Origin: Aspidiotus rigidus | Taxonomy: Eukaryota; Arthropoda; Insecta; Hemiptera; Diaspididae | Assembly: GCA_035079385.1 (NCBI GenBank) | Contig: JAVHKY010000044.1 | Location: 1,612,001 to 1,676,000, forward strand | Direction of reading: 5' to 3' | Length of the DNA: 64,000 nucleotides | In this document: positions 22,676-35,208 of the stretch, piece by piece | Position numbering within the stretch: position 1 is the first letter of the stretch | Layout of the letters: every line of letters starts with the position of its first letter | Notes under the pieces: model-generated | The model's input: the letters and a program-made list of their open reading frames with translations, nothing else | The model's database searches: none | What the model was told of the DNA's origin: nothing | Position numbers and translations under genes: made by a program

Positions 22676-25436
22676 ATGTGTATTATATTCATTGGTTATA
22701 ATTACAAAGAGTTGTTGGGAAAGCTACGGATATGCCGTGCACTCGCGATTCCATCGATTCCTTTATCGACTATTGTAAGTACATACATAGTATTGACGAT
22801 CAAATATAATCATAAAGTTTGGTGATTGAAAAAATCCGACCGCTCGAAATTCGTGATTTATCGCGAGGTATACCTAGCATGATACTTACTTCTAATAAAA
22901 TACGTGGAGAATGATATGTAGGTACGAAGAATTTTTTTCAAGTAAAAAATTAGAAAGAAAATTCTTAAGTGATTTCACCAGGGAATTACGAGTATTAGCT
23001 CTTCATTTTCACGCCTAGCCTCATCTCAATTCGCGTGATTGCAATACTCTAAGAGTGATTTAAACATTACGCCGGATGAGGATACCTAGCCAATTAGTTT
23101 TCACAGGCTAAAAAAATCTTTCTTTGAGGTGGTTATTACAGTCGAGTACTCCTTTCTTTCCAAAGGCCATTTGAGAATCCTCCTTACTTACGTATAACCT
23201 TCAGAATGAAAGAAGAAAGCTTTTACTTTTCAAATCGATCAAATTATCTATTTTACTTGACAGTACAATTCTGACAAGTTTAGAGGGAGCGACTAAAAAC
23301 ATGGTGAATATAGAAAATAAGAAAATACTCGTATTCTAAGTAATTAATCTATTCCATAATAGAAGAAAAAGTCTTCGAAGTTTATTCGTCCGACTAGGTA
23401 CCTAAGATATCATCGATATTTGCGGTAAATCTTCGATGGCTATGTTTACATAGATTGATATTTTTCCCCAATTCAAAATATGCAGGCAAAAGGAAAAGTA
23501 GTAGAAGAAAAGTATTGAGTGGGATATGTAATGATTTGACATGGTAATGCCTTTCTTCTCGAGCGATGAGATTTGTCTTAAGAGAAGGAAGAACTTTATT
23601 TCACCGCCGACTCACATCGTCGAATTAATTCATTAAAAGTGTATGATTGTTCAAGTTATTTTTCAAAATACCGGTAATTGAAAATAATTGTTTCAGTTAT
23701 TTTGGTCAGCTATAATGGATTCATACCTAGGATTGTTAACAACTGACAAATGGATGCAGAGATTTTCAGATATTTTGGTGCGTTCCCTCATATCGAAATT
23801 ATCAAAAGTACTGGGTGAAAAGTGGACGTCCATACTGGAGTGGCTATTTTTTACAATCTTTCTACCGTGTACGTATTACATTTACATTCCTCAAAAAAAA
23901 AACGTCCGCGTCCCGATGACCCTGAGCTAATTTGGGCACTTACAAAAAATTGTTGGCCTAAACACTTACTCGTATGAAAGGGAGATATGAAAAAATGTCG
24001 CACCCTGACTCCCACGAGAAAAAGGACTAGGAAAAGTTTCGCATCATGGGTCATATAGGGGGAAAGAGCTTGGCAAGATCTCCGTCCAGATGTTTTAATA
24101 TTAATAAATGACTTGAAAAAATCTCAACTCAAAGGCAGATAGGGAGGTGACTGTGGTTGAGAAGAAAGAAAATAGGAAAAATTTCGACTCAATAGCAGAG
24201 AATGGAGTTGGTCGACATGATTAATGCGGAAATATACATTAGAAAAAAAAATCCTTTACGTCTTCCAAAATTTTTGGAATCCTGTTTGAAAGACTTGGAA
24301 CAATTTGAGTATTGTAGAGGAAAGGGAATCTTGACTCGAGAAATCTCGGTTGTTCATTATTACCTGCAATGTTCGAAGACTCTGACTCTGGTTTGATCGT
24401 TATCAATCCTGAATGTATTAGTATAGACACCCACAATTCTACAACAGGAGTTGAAAAGCTTTTTTGATCCTTAAATTCTTATACTTTAATTTCAGATTTG
24501 AGCGTTGGTATTCCTATTTTTAGCGCGTTCATAATACTTATGTCCATACTCGCAATTGGAGGAATATTTATGGTAATGGTCATTTTATTAAAATGTGATA
24601 TCCTGAAACGTAGAAGTACCTATGACCATACAGTGATATCACAATTATTATGAAAAAAAAAAAAAAAAGATGCTTAAAATTACACTTTAGCAGTGTTGTC
24701 TTCATTTATAGAATAATCCTACTCTGTTGATACCGTACGGAAAATACCGATTTTTATGGATTTGCATTTCACTCATTGGAAGTGCTATAATATGGTTCAT
24801 TCAGAGGAAAAATGTCTTCCTGATATGCGGGTGGATCGGTGAGTAATACGTGCACTATTCGTAGTACCTAGGTCGGTGAAAAGAATGTTCGAGAGTCGTT
24901 TTACGACATGACGTCATGATAGTTCTGATGCTAGGCTGACTGCAAAAAATTTGTTAAAAACAATTTAAGTAAATTCGATAGGCTATGATCATTGGCAATG
25001 GAGTTATTAATTGATCAGCACTAATCTTCCTTTCCAAAGTAAGAAGCGTGTCAAAAAAGTCCAAACTATCTGTCTTCAACCCGAGTCTAATACATTTGAA
25101 TGGGTGGTATCAAAACTCTTTTTCACAGAAATTGCAACCGGTGTCAAAATTTTAATATTTATTCTTATGGGATGGCAGAAAAATATTAATAGTGGCCGTC
25201 AACGTTTTCGTTCAGCAGGTTGTCATACAGTCTTCGTCTCTATCTCTCGTCACAGTATTTTTGTCCTTATTTGTATTTGTACAAACTCAAGTTCATTTTT
25301 ATTCTTCCAACTTCTTTTAGGCTCAGAGTTGATCCTGTATCTCATCATTCTTTGGAAAATCAAAACAGGTGGAAGCCAACCCAAACACTCACCAATAGCC
25401 GCATTGAAGACTGTGTTACCGCTACAAAATGTATAA
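22676..25436 (+). CDS. Unassigned small multi-pass membrane protein
   Basis: Five-exon model: 22676-22774, 23697-23868, 24496-24572, 24712-24838, 25321-25436, each with GT-AG borders and closing phases, 196 residues. The product begins MCIIFIGYNYKELLGKL, has a charged middle (TTDKWMQRFSDILVRSLISK) and then about four hydrophobic segments: ILEWLFFTIFLP, GIPIFSAFIILMSILAIGGI, FLWICISLIGSAIIWFI and VFLICGWIGSELILYLIILW, with a basic tail. I do not recognise the family. The run of correct junctions across five separate open pieces is the main support for a real gene. The frame also stays open upstream of 22676 to about 22633, so the start may lie in an earlier exon. It follows PIGQ in the same direction, but shared function is not implied. 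Confidence 0.55.
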
Positions 25437-26289
25437 CCGGCTCAGAATTGATCTCACTATAACAACTGGAAGCAGCGGCGTAGATAAGAATGGATATACC
25501 TCACACCCAATTACCATTTTTTCTCGTTACGCTTGAATAAAAAAATCATGTTACTTTAGAAAATACCCCTCTTCGCATGGTAAAATTGTATAAATCGTTA
25601 CTGACTGGAAGCAGGTCAATACATTGATTTGTCAATTGTTTACGGGATTGAAAATTGTGTTACGGCTGCAATTCAAAAATAAAATTTTTCTCAGCCCAAA
25701 GCATATTATATAGTTGATCGCATAACCTTCATTATTACGCCAATAAAATGAATAAATTTTAATGAATTGAAAAAACTATAATATAATTGTTTCATAAATT
25801 AAGATGGCAAAACTACTAGGCACCTTCAGTTGATGGGAAGAACGATTTCAGACTGTGTCATTTGAAGAACAGAATAGTGAAAGGTATGAAATTGAAAAAA
25901 CGATAAGTACATATGTGTAAGAACATGTTGGCTTTTACACTGCGATCATATTCTTATCTTGCAGGTAGAATAAGCGGTACGCAGTCATAAGCAAGAAATA
26001 GCGTCTATTAGGTAGCTTCACCTCTCGCAGAGGAAGTTTGCGAAATTGTATGGCATAAGAATGTCGAAGAGTTAAAATGAGCGTCAGTTGATTTGTCAGA
26101 ATTCGGTGCTGAACATATTTTTAATGAAAGACTGAGGTACCCGGATAATATTCCACTCCCGGCACTGGGTACACGGATCATTCCATTCCCACATTATTCT
26201 ATGAAGAGCGTAAGATGGATACGTCCAGACTTACATATATTGCAGGCAGGTACGTAACTTTCGAAGCAAAACTTGAATAAACATTATGA
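25437..26289. other. Intergenic
   Basis: Downstream of the membrane-protein model. AT-rich with no recognisable gene or repeat until the LINE tail begins. Confidence 0.4.
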
Positions 26290-27925
26290 ACTTTCCTGAT
26301 AGGTAATCGCCTTTGAAAACAGGGGCGTATGAGCGTGCACGCACGCCCAAAGTGGTCCCCTGTAAACCGCACCTCCGACACCGGTATCCACACTTTAGGG
26401 CATTGCGTCGGTAGTCCGGAGGACTCGAATTGAGCGTGGCTTGGCTTCATTTTCTCCTTAGGTTCCGCGCGCTGTGCAAAGTACTACAAGGGCCTATCCT
26501 ACTGACCGAGGGAGTGCTCAGCACTCAATCTGGAATTCAGATAGTCCTCCATGAGAGCTATGAGTCACCACTGGGGACCGACCAGGAGCTCACCAGCAAT
26601 GCTTTGCGGCTCTGGCTTCTCAGGCGGGGGTTTCTTCCTTCTCTTCTTCGTCTTTTTTTTTTGTTTTTTCTTCCCTTCCTTTGGCACACCCTCCTGAGAG
26701 CCCTGTGTAAGATGGTGCTGATGAATGCAGTAGCAGCATTGGGGTAGTACACGTAGATGTGAGAGGCCATAACGTGACTCTACATCTGCCGCTCCCCATT
26801 CCGCGCTCATTTCCTCCTTCATTACCTAACGGCAAATGTAGATACATGGCTCAATGCCTGCGTTGTTCTGAGCATACATGAAACCAGATTACTTGGGGTG
26901 AGTTCTGTATTTTCCCCGATCTCAGAGACAGTCCGTTTTAGCTTACCCCGCACACGTCTCCACGCCTCATACTCAAAAACGGTGTGCTGTGGTCCATCAT
27001 CCCGCTCCTGACAGTGTGAATACGTTGCTCAACTTTCCCCATTTTATGTAGGCACTTGTTGGAACACCCATGGTCGCTCATCATTTGTGTGGGATGGAAG
27101 TTGAGCTAGCCCTGGTCTCGGTCCATCCACTTGTCAAGATCACGTATTAGCACGCGGGTCCATTCGCCCTTTCCTGTCTCGGTGAGTCGCTCTTTCTGCT
27201 TGGCAAGCGAGGAGCGCCTGGCCTCTTGCTTGACCATGGTCCCTGTCTTCTTTGCCTCGATCACCACTGCTCCAACAGATCAATTGCCGGTGTCCGTCGA
27301 CACGGTGCGGTAGGCACTAACAAACCTAAGCGTAGCTCTTTGTTGGATTCTTTCCATTTCCCTTCTTATATCAACCTTTGTGGAGTCGGCCCACACCGGA
27401 CATAGAGGAGGATCGACATTGCTTCTCTAGGTCCTCTCTGGTTCGACATTAGGTGGGACAAGCGTGTCACCACCCTGGAAGCTTTCTCTGCCCCTTCCAC
27501 AAAATTATGGCGGAAGCTGAGCTTGCCGTCGAACCAAAGCCCCAGGTACTTCAGTGTCTTCTTTCCACGGGCCGTGAAAGCAATGGCCTCCGTCTTGTCA
27601 ACTGCCAAGCTTAATTCGGCAGACTCGATCCAACAGGTCACAGCCTCTAGCGCCTGGTTCACATTGGTCTCCACCGCGGCAACAGTGTCGGCTGAGCCAA
27701 CCACCAGTTTGTCGTCGGCGTAGTATATTAGCTGCATCCCTGGCGGCAGCTTTATCTTCAATAGGCCATTGAATGCGATGTTCCACAAAGTAAGGCCCAA
27801 AACAGAGCCCTGAAGAACACCGCATGTGACGCTTCTTCTCACTGTGCCAGCAGATGTCTCTGCTTCGATCTCTCTGCAGTTTAAATAACTACGGATGATC
27901 CTTAACAGGTAACCAGGCATTCTTC
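26290..27925 (-). mobile_element. 5'-truncated R1-like LINE with reverse transcriptase
   Basis: On the minus strand the element starts inside reverse transcriptase at ~27925 (MPGYLLRIIRSYLNCREIE), keeps the palm with LIYYADDKLVVGS (catalytic YADD), then KYLGLWFDGKLSFRHNF and SRVVTRLSHLMSNQRGPREA. An internal deletion joins AFTARGKK to TLKYLGLW, and a frameshift breaks the frame near SILLYV (~27370). The remainder to ~26830 holds the C-terminal domain (KGEWTRVLIRDLDKWMDRDQ, DHGCSNKCLHKM), followed by a 3' UTR to roughly 26290. It is dead: 5' truncated, deleted and frameshifted. The GC content is visibly higher than that of the surroundings, as expected for a recent insertion. Confidence 0.88.
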
Positions 27926-28440
27926 CTGATAGATAATAGTAAGTACTATTTACGAGTTTTTGTTCCACAACACTTACACACAGTGAGAGAACGTCATAAT
28001 ATTGAGGATAATTCAAAATCAACGACTGTTCTAGTTTTCAAAATACGACGTTTCTCGACAGAAAATCATACAAATTTGAAATAATCAGAAATAAGTATCT
28101 TTACGTCAGAATGATGAAACTCTACAATTTTAGTTCGTATCAAATTTTTAAAGTTGCTGACTATGGTACAACATGAATTATGAAAATTGTCCATCACGAC
28201 TCGAAAATTATAACTTATACTCTAATCACATCCCCGGTGAATAAAATGTCCTCATTATGTCCTCACAATAAGAACATAATGAGGAAGTATTGAGGATACA
28301 ACAAAATTAATTTGAAGACCACGCCCTCTTTTGAAAAATAGTTTCATTACCCTCATGTCCTCAATGTGTCCTCATATCGAGGACATTTAAAGGGTGAAAT
28401 GAGGAAGCAGATTAAAAGTTTCACAAATCCTCTTCATATA

Positions 28441-28770
28441 CTCATTTCACCCTGAAAGTGTCCTCAATGGTGAGGACATAATGAGGCTGTAATGAGGAAA
28501 CTTATTAGACACTGTGACATCCGCATTGTGTCCTCATTACACCCGCTGATTGTCCGCGCTTTTGAGGATATTATGAGGACATAAAGAGGACGACTTTGAT
28601 ATCTCCTTTATATCCTCATTTCACCCTGAAAGTATCCTCAATGGTGAGGACATAATGAGGGTATAATGAGGAAACATGTTAGAGACTGTGACATCCGCAT
28701 TGTGCCCTCACTACACCCGTTAAGTGTCCTCACCAGTGAGGATATTATGAGGACATAAAGATGATATCAT
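28441..28770. repeat. 175-bp tandem repeat, about two copies
   Basis: CTCATTTCACCCTGAAAGT begins at 28441 and again at 28616, exactly 175 bases later, followed in both copies by TCCTCAATGGTGAGGACATA and GTGACATCCGCATTGTG. The second copy is truncated. It forms the left half of the larger element around it. Confidence 0.85.
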
Positions 28771-29107
28771 AACACCCTCAAAATGTTTGTTGATAGTGTT
28801 GCAGTAACACTCGCAGAGAAAGAAGCGAGTGTTATCTATATAAGATGAAATAGGTGTGAAGATGATAATTCCTGGAGAGCAGTCAGCCGAACTGCATTTC
28901 TACAGGACCTTCGACTTTTTATGTCGATTCACGGTCTTCACTGCAATGTGACTGCAATGAAGAAGATTTATTTCCACGTGATTGATACAAAAGTCTGAGT
29001 GGTTATGTAGAAGAAGTACGACCTCAAAGTGGAAGATAGACCATATATGAGGACGTATCTGGCAAAAGGGCCTCCGCACAATGTATTTCTCATGGGACGT
29101 AAGCCCT

Positions 29108-29315
29108 TCTGCCAGAACCCTCCTCATATGGGGATACAATGAGAGTTCTTCCATGAGGACGGGATGAGGACATTGTGAGGATACATTAAGGGTTCTTCTA
29201 TAAGGAAGTTATGAGGACATAATGAGGATACAATAAGGGTTCTTCTATGAGGACGTTATGAGGATATAATGATGATACAACGGGGGTTCTTCCATGAGGA
29301 CATTATGAGGACATC
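29108..29315. repeat. 47-bp tandem array, four copies
   Basis: GGGTTCTTCYAT-type words occur at 29143, 29190, 29237 and 29284, each exactly 47 bases apart. Between them are GAGGACNTTATGAGGACATA and ATGAGGATACAATAAGG. It forms the right part of the fold-back-like element. Confidence 0.88.
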
Positions 29316-29624
29316 AATCACAGAATTGAACACTCTGAGTCTCTGGGCTCTGTTTGGTCGAGAAGGTTTCATGAAATTTTCAATCGGGATAAATGAGGAT
29401 ACTTTGAGTACTTAAAATGGGTCATTCGTCTCACGGGTTTTTTGAGGACACAAATTATTCACCGGGTCTCATTAAAAACACAGCTGCAGTACAAGTAGCT
29501 TAAGTTTAGTGGAATATTCTTAATATTTATAGTTGATCGATAACATTCCTTGACTCGACCTACTCAAGCAACACCGAAAATCAAAAATTGGGCTAATAAA
29601 TTATATCTGAAGCTATTGGATGAA

Positions 29625-32552
29625 TCACTCCCACGATCGGAAGCGACGTTGAATACGCCTGAAATAAGGCAAAACATCCAACTCCACTTTATAGTTATTC
29701 AACATGACTGGCCCAGCGATTAAGGAAGATCCCGGCTTATTTTCATCTTTCCATGTGCCTGCTGGTAAATAAATATCCCTGGCCCTGGCTCCCTCTTCGA
29801 GAATGGGTGCCACCAGAATATCTTCTCCTAAAAGAAATTCTGTTAAGGACCAAAAAAAAATTAAATTTGTCAGAGAATTCACCGTCTTTTAGCATATTTG
29901 TATATAATTGTAAAAAAAATAATATTAATAAAGCTTATTGAAACTTTGAGATTGATATAATGATGGTATGTTGTAACCGCGTCTGATATAATATTCGAAG
30001 GTGCAACGCTCGTCACTTCTTTACCTTTCACGTTACAAATTTGATAAGAATGGAGGGGAGGGATACCTCGACATTTACGCAAGATTGATTGCTGGCAGTC
30101 GCAACGTCAGAAATTCATTGTAAATTTTAGATTGTGCAGCTAGAACCAAAATTGAAGAAATATTAAAAATTAAGTTTTACTTCTCCTTCTTCCCGTATTT
30201 CTGCAGCCCCAAACCACACGGGCGCGATTGCACGTCATGATTTTCTCGTTTATATTGGCTATTTCTTGTTTATCCTGCCCCTCTCCCCAGGAATGCCACT
30301 GATTAATGCGATAAATGGTAATCCCTTTCCAATTTCGAAAACTCTCTCTTATTATGAGAATGAGTCTTGTCTATTTTGAAACGGTGTTCACAACACTTTT
30401 TTCTGTCACGCTGTGAAAAATTATAATCTTCTATCAGCGGAGACAATTTCTTCAGGTTTTGAAAATTAAGTTCATTCACCATAGACATTTCATAAGTTTA
30501 GGATCAAAAATATCTACGGAGGTTCTCATATCCACTATCTAGGCTTATTACTTTAAGTTCGACCACTTCATCTGTCCTCATGTCGATGAACGAGAAAGTA
30601 ACAACAAGATATTCTAGGCACACATTCGTGCCACGCTTCTTGCATACTCTCGTGGAACAAAACTACAGCTCTATATCGATCATACCCCTTACCTGAATCA
30701 ATAGCGTATGTATTCGAGTCGTGGGGATCGATCCACCACAAAGGAAGATTGACTGGTGTCCCATCTCTGGTAGCTTTCTCCATCAGCTCATAAATTATAC
30801 CACCGTATTTTGCATGTAAATTGATACAATTTTTAGTAATTTCCATTGCCTACAAGCCGAAACATATTCATGTAATGCTGTTGAATATGAATTGAAATTT
30901 AAACTGAGGTAATAATCATAAAAATATTTACCTTCGAACTAAACAACCACGGTGATAACGAAAATTGCATAGCCGGCATGAAAACATTCATCTGCACCCA
31001 CCTCACAAACAATTCTTCTGTCAGCTTGTCGTCATTGTATGCGTTCCCTCCTATCATGTCTGGTAGGACAAAAGGATAGCCAATGATATTCATTTGCAGT
31101 AAGGTCGGTATGATCGAGTCGAAACCTAGATAACCACTCCATTTGGTATCACGATCATTCATACGCACAAACATGCCAACATCCTGAACTCCGGCAGCCG
31201 TTCTTACTTCAATCATGGTGCCGAATTCGCTGATTGCATGTATGTAAGCTCGATGAAAGGTATCCGGATGATCATCGGCCATATTTGAATAAACAGCGAC
31301 TTGAGGCGAAAATAACGACTCGCCGGCGTCAAATTTATAAGAGTCTACGCCCGTGTCGAGCATCAATTTTTTTAGTCGATCTGTGAACCACTTGGCGGCT
31401 GCTGGATTTGTAAAATCAATAACGGCCGCGTCACCTTCCCACCAACGCGTGTGCAAAGATCCGTTCTGACTTCTTACGAGATAGCCTGATTCGCGAGCAA
31501 TCGTGTACCAGGGCTCGCAGCCTTCGTTAATAAATGGGTGAGTCCATAAAGTTACGCGAAAACCAAGATTTTTCAGCTCGTTCACAAAACGCCTCATGTC
31601 TGAAAATTTGTTCGTATCTACAGTCAGACTGCCAAAACACACTTCCCACATCTCGTCAATTTCCAAGGCGCTGTTTGGAAATCCGTGACGATGAATTGTT
31701 GTGGCGAAATCGCGAACAATACTCTCGTTTATATATTTCTTGTACGCCGCCCAGGTCGTCCAAATTGGATACTGCACCATTCTGCGATCTGGTACGCGAT
31801 CCGGTTTTGAAAAGACATTAGAGATCGCGTCAAGATGCGCCTCTTTCGCATTGTCGAAAGCGCAGTATCGATATTTGAGAATGGTTTTATTCAATTTGCG
31901 TAAATAAGGTGGGCGTAAATCGGCCATCAAGACCAGGGTAGTTTGATTTTGGGTCACGAATAATGGAACGGTCTTGTCAACGTACACGTACTGGCCTGCG
32001 GAAGTCAACCAATATCGTTCGAGTACGACGTGAATGCCCCCGTTATCCGTCACAAAAGCGGCATTATCCAAGGATGATTTTTGCGTAGGCCACCTCTGGT
32101 TACCCATTTCCGTTCCTCCATACAGCTGTACGCCGTTCAGATTGAAAAAAATCGATAGCGGTTTATTCAACGTAGTGCTCATTTCGTGTACTTCGCAATT
32201 GTCGTTTATTTTGGTGATTTTGAATTCAGCTCGATCCTGCCATTGCAAACAGGAGTCATATTCCGGGCTGAAACATTTCTGTGGTTCACTATCGGCATTG
32301 TCGAATTCGGAAGTATCCACCCAAATATTTCGAGGATTAAGCCAAAATCCTGAAACTCGTAAGTCACTTATTTTTCAGAATTGTGATCACTAAAACTTAA
32401 AATTTGAACGTACCTCGAGTTTGAAAGATAGGTTTTATCTTTAAAATGGCTGGTTCTACTTCGATCCTTGAGTTGTAGAATGAGCTGCCGGTAACACTGA
32501 ACAAAAGACAACTATTGATCCAAATAAATATTGGTTTTTGGGTAAGCAGCAT
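29625..32552 (-). CDS. Secreted family-31 glycosidase (MYORG-like)
   Basis: Four minus-strand exons: 32552-32414, 32349-30932, 30849-30693, 29839-29625. Phases close to give 642 residues. The start MLLTQKPIFIWINSCLLFSV is a signal peptide, so the protein is predicted to be secreted, unlike vertebrate MYORG, which is membrane-anchored. GH31 landmarks: YPIWTTWAAYKKYINE (~240-255), LWTHPFINEGCEPW (~314-327), nucleophile motif SYKFDAGES with Asp387, NDRDTKWSGYLGFDS (~444-458; an Asp at 445 or 447 is the likely acid/base), GYPFVLPDMIGG, and the distal FLLGEDILVAPILEEGARAR. GH31 enzymes of this group cleave terminal alpha-linked sugars; alpha-galactosidase activity is known for human MYORG, but the insect substrate is not known. 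The frame is intact. It may serve digestion of plant glycosides or glycoprotein trimming (inference). Confidence 0.94.
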
Positions 32553-34766
32553 TTTTAACGGTACCTATAATGTGATATAGTATAAAATAGACACAAGTTC
32601 GAAGCGAATTTACCAACTATTTCTCGTAATAGCGCTCGACCAAACCAATTATTCCGTATATTAACAGGTCCAAAAAATTCACACGTTAAAACAGGCTCCA
32701 TATCTATTGCTTTTCTTTTATCAGCCGGGCTGCTAAATCTATTGCTAATTATAAGCTACACGCAAATCACGAGATAGTCATCAAAAAACGACGGCTTCCC
32801 TAGAGAAGTTAGACAAGGAACGCAGGGAACGTGTTCAATGAGTCAAATTGGTTTTGGTATTGAGATTTCCAGGAAGCCTCGACCTAGTACATATAAAGAA
32901 GACTTAGATCTATAATATAAGCCTAGTATAAAATAGGATATCATCAGTGACTTGGACCTATTTTAGGGAGTTCGAGGTACACATATAGCTCGAGGGTCAA
33001 AATTTTTCCAAATTTTCGCCGGACGACGCACGACAAATTTCTACCCCCCCCCCCCCCCCACACACACACACACACACATACACACAGAACAGGTTCCGGA
33101 ATTCGCTATCATGTTCTAGAGAGGGTATATCCTTGGAAGTGTCGGCGTCCACATGCGTGTCCATCTAGATGACCTTGACCTATTTTGGTGACTTGAATGG
33201 GCGTAATTTTATCGGGCGATTACCTATGTCCTCATGGAACATGATTTCATCGAAAGAACTTCAAAAGATTTTGACTAAAGGACGAAAGGGAAGACAGCCG
33301 ATCATTTGAGAGAGACTAAAAAATATCACATTTCAAACTTTTAAGAAGGGAACTTGGAAAATTTTGGACTCAAGAGCAGAGAAAGGAAATAAACCTGTAG
33401 ACGTTGCTAGTTCTCAGCCGTCAAACGACCAATAAGTATTCTTCACCAATCAATTTCAATGTACGCCTTGGATAAGTTTTCATTATTTAAAACTTTGACG
33501 TGACGCGATGTTGATTTAAAGTCGAGAAATGAAAGTACGAACCAATTTTTGTACTTGAATTCGCGATAGAAAACAAATACTGTATGTGCAATAGCACTAA
33601 TTCAACTAACGAGAAGAATGAGCGAAAAATATCCCATCACAAATCGACGAGGTAGAAAGTGACAGCTCTATTTCAAAGCTTTGTGGTCGACAAATGAGTC
33701 TTGCTATCTATGAACTAAAATGAACTACAATCCGGTTAAGAATAAACTAAAATTTCCCCTTCCTGCTTGGTTGCGCGGACAAACTTTCTGAGGTTATACG
33801 TAGAGTACCCACAAGATAAGAAACATTAAGAAGGCAATGAAAGAACTCTCTATAGACGAAGAAAAAATACACTTATTTCGATGCTTGGAGGCTAATTTTA
33901 TTAATTGTACTAATTGAACCTAGCAAATAACCCACACTTGAACTTTCTGCCACACCAACTTACGGCAAGGTTATCATTTTATCTTCTGATTTTTTTATGT
34001 AGGTACAAAATTGAGTCAAATGTACTCCAAGTCCCGCTCTTGAAATTTTTCCATGTCATCTTGCACCCTTTTTCTTTTTCTCCTCCAAGTCCTTGAATAC
34101 CTATGATCAAGATCAACCTTTAGAAATTTGATGTCAGTCAGATCCTCGTCACGTAGCCTACAGTTTCCTGTTATGTAGCCTACAAATTCCTGTACACAAC
34201 CCGAAAGTCGGTCTCAATTATGTTCACGTCTCTACTCGTTCTCTTTCTCCTTCTTTTTCTGAATCCCCAAGTCCTTGTACATCTTAGATCAATTTTATAA
34301 AACTTTTTCAAGTCTGTAAAGTAGGTCGCAGCCCCGTCTTCCAGGGAACCACAATATTCCGGAAGGATGGTGGATGACGAAAATTCCCTCCTCCCCTTAA
34401 AAATAAATAAAACGGGTTCCCTATCAAAAGGTGTTGAGGAGAATCGATCCCCCTTATTTCATTTTAGGTATGTAATAGCCAATTAAATTTCTCATTTGAA
34501 AAGTAAAGTTGTTAAGATTATGGTTTTTAATATATTCTGTCCTATGTGTATAATTCTTGAGTTACCAAAATATTTTTAGCTATACTACACTACATTTCCT
34601 GTAATCCCATGGTAAATTCTAAAATCTGTAATGAACAAGTACTTACTCGAGAAATTCAACTTGCAAAATAGTCTGATTTCGGAAGGGAACAAAAACTTAT
34701 GAATCGAAAAGTAGGTACTGACAGCAGTATTGTACGAAAATACATAAAAATACGTTTGTTTAAATA
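32553..34766. other. Intergenic with dispersed-repeat relics
   Basis: No gene seen. At about 32970-33100 there is a relic of the CATATAGCTCGAGGGTC repeat with CA microsatellite, and at about 34010-34420 looser relatives (CCAAGTCC, AACGGGTTCCCTATC). The first 300 bases should hold the promoter of the glycosidase gene. Confidence 0.4.
33044..33086. repeat. C homopolymer followed by CA microsatellite
   Basis: About 16 C followed by an almost pure run of CA dinucleotides. It lies inside a relic of the dispersed TATAGCTCGAG repeat and is a length-variable site. Confidence 0.95.
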
Positions 34767-35208
34767 CAGTGTTTCTCAAACTCAATTCTACGTCACAAAG
34801 TGTGCCGCGAAATTTCTCAAGTATGCCGCGAAATTTTCATAGGGAAAAAATAAATAAACCTTCAAAATAAAAAGAAATATATTATGGAGTTGATGAAAAA
34901 TAATGCAAGTTTGAAAGTACGTGTAGATACCGTTGATGAAAGTGAATCATACACCAACTGCGGGTGTCTTTATCGGTGGTGAGGCCAAACATTCAAGAAT
35001 TATATAAAAAAAAAAACAAGCTCACCCATCCCATTAAACTTGAAGATTGAAGCATCAAGGTTTCCTTTTTTTTTAATCTCAATAATGTTGTTCTTAAACT
35101 TGAATAATTTTGTAATTTGTATGATAAACATTTTTTCAGTGTACCGCAAAATTTATTTTGTGCGTTTTGTACGCCGCGCCGCAAGTGTAAAAAGTTTGAG
35201 AAACACTG
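34767..35208. mobile_element. 442-bp hAT-type MITE
   Basis: The ends CAGTGTTTCTCAAACT and AGTTTGAGAAACACTG are perfect inverted repeats of the classic hAT form. Internal TGCCGCGAAATTT words near the left end and GTACCGCAAAATTT near the right are also typical of non-autonomous hAT elements. Flanking GTTTAAAT (34758-34765) and GTTTAAAA (35209-35216) look like an 8-bp duplication, offset by one base on the left. No transposase. Confidence 0.85.

Larger units (their letters stand above)
28233..29466. mobile_element. 1.23-kb fold-back-like element made of GAGGACATAATGAGG repeats
   Basis: The ends CCCGGTGAATAAAATGTCCT (28233-28252) and AGGACACAAATTATTCACCGGG (29445-29466) are imperfect inverted repeats. 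The body is built from repeated TGAGGACATAATGAGGATA-type words in both orientations, including a 175-bp tandem duplication and a 47-bp tandem array, with a unique centre (~28770-29090) that holds a small hairpin TAACACTCGC...GCGAGTGTTA (28806-28835). It encodes nothing recognisable. Long ends built of short direct repeats recall FB/Galileo-type fold-back elements, but no transposase is seen and no target duplication is clear. Confidence 0.65.

Noticed and set aside
28900..29154. 84-codon minus-strand frame inside the GAGGAC element
   Set aside because: It reads repeat sequence and has no protein resemblance.
31534..32393. Plus-strand frames of 68-119 codons
   Set aside because: They are antisense shadows of the GH31 exon, whose minus-strand reading is conserved throughout.
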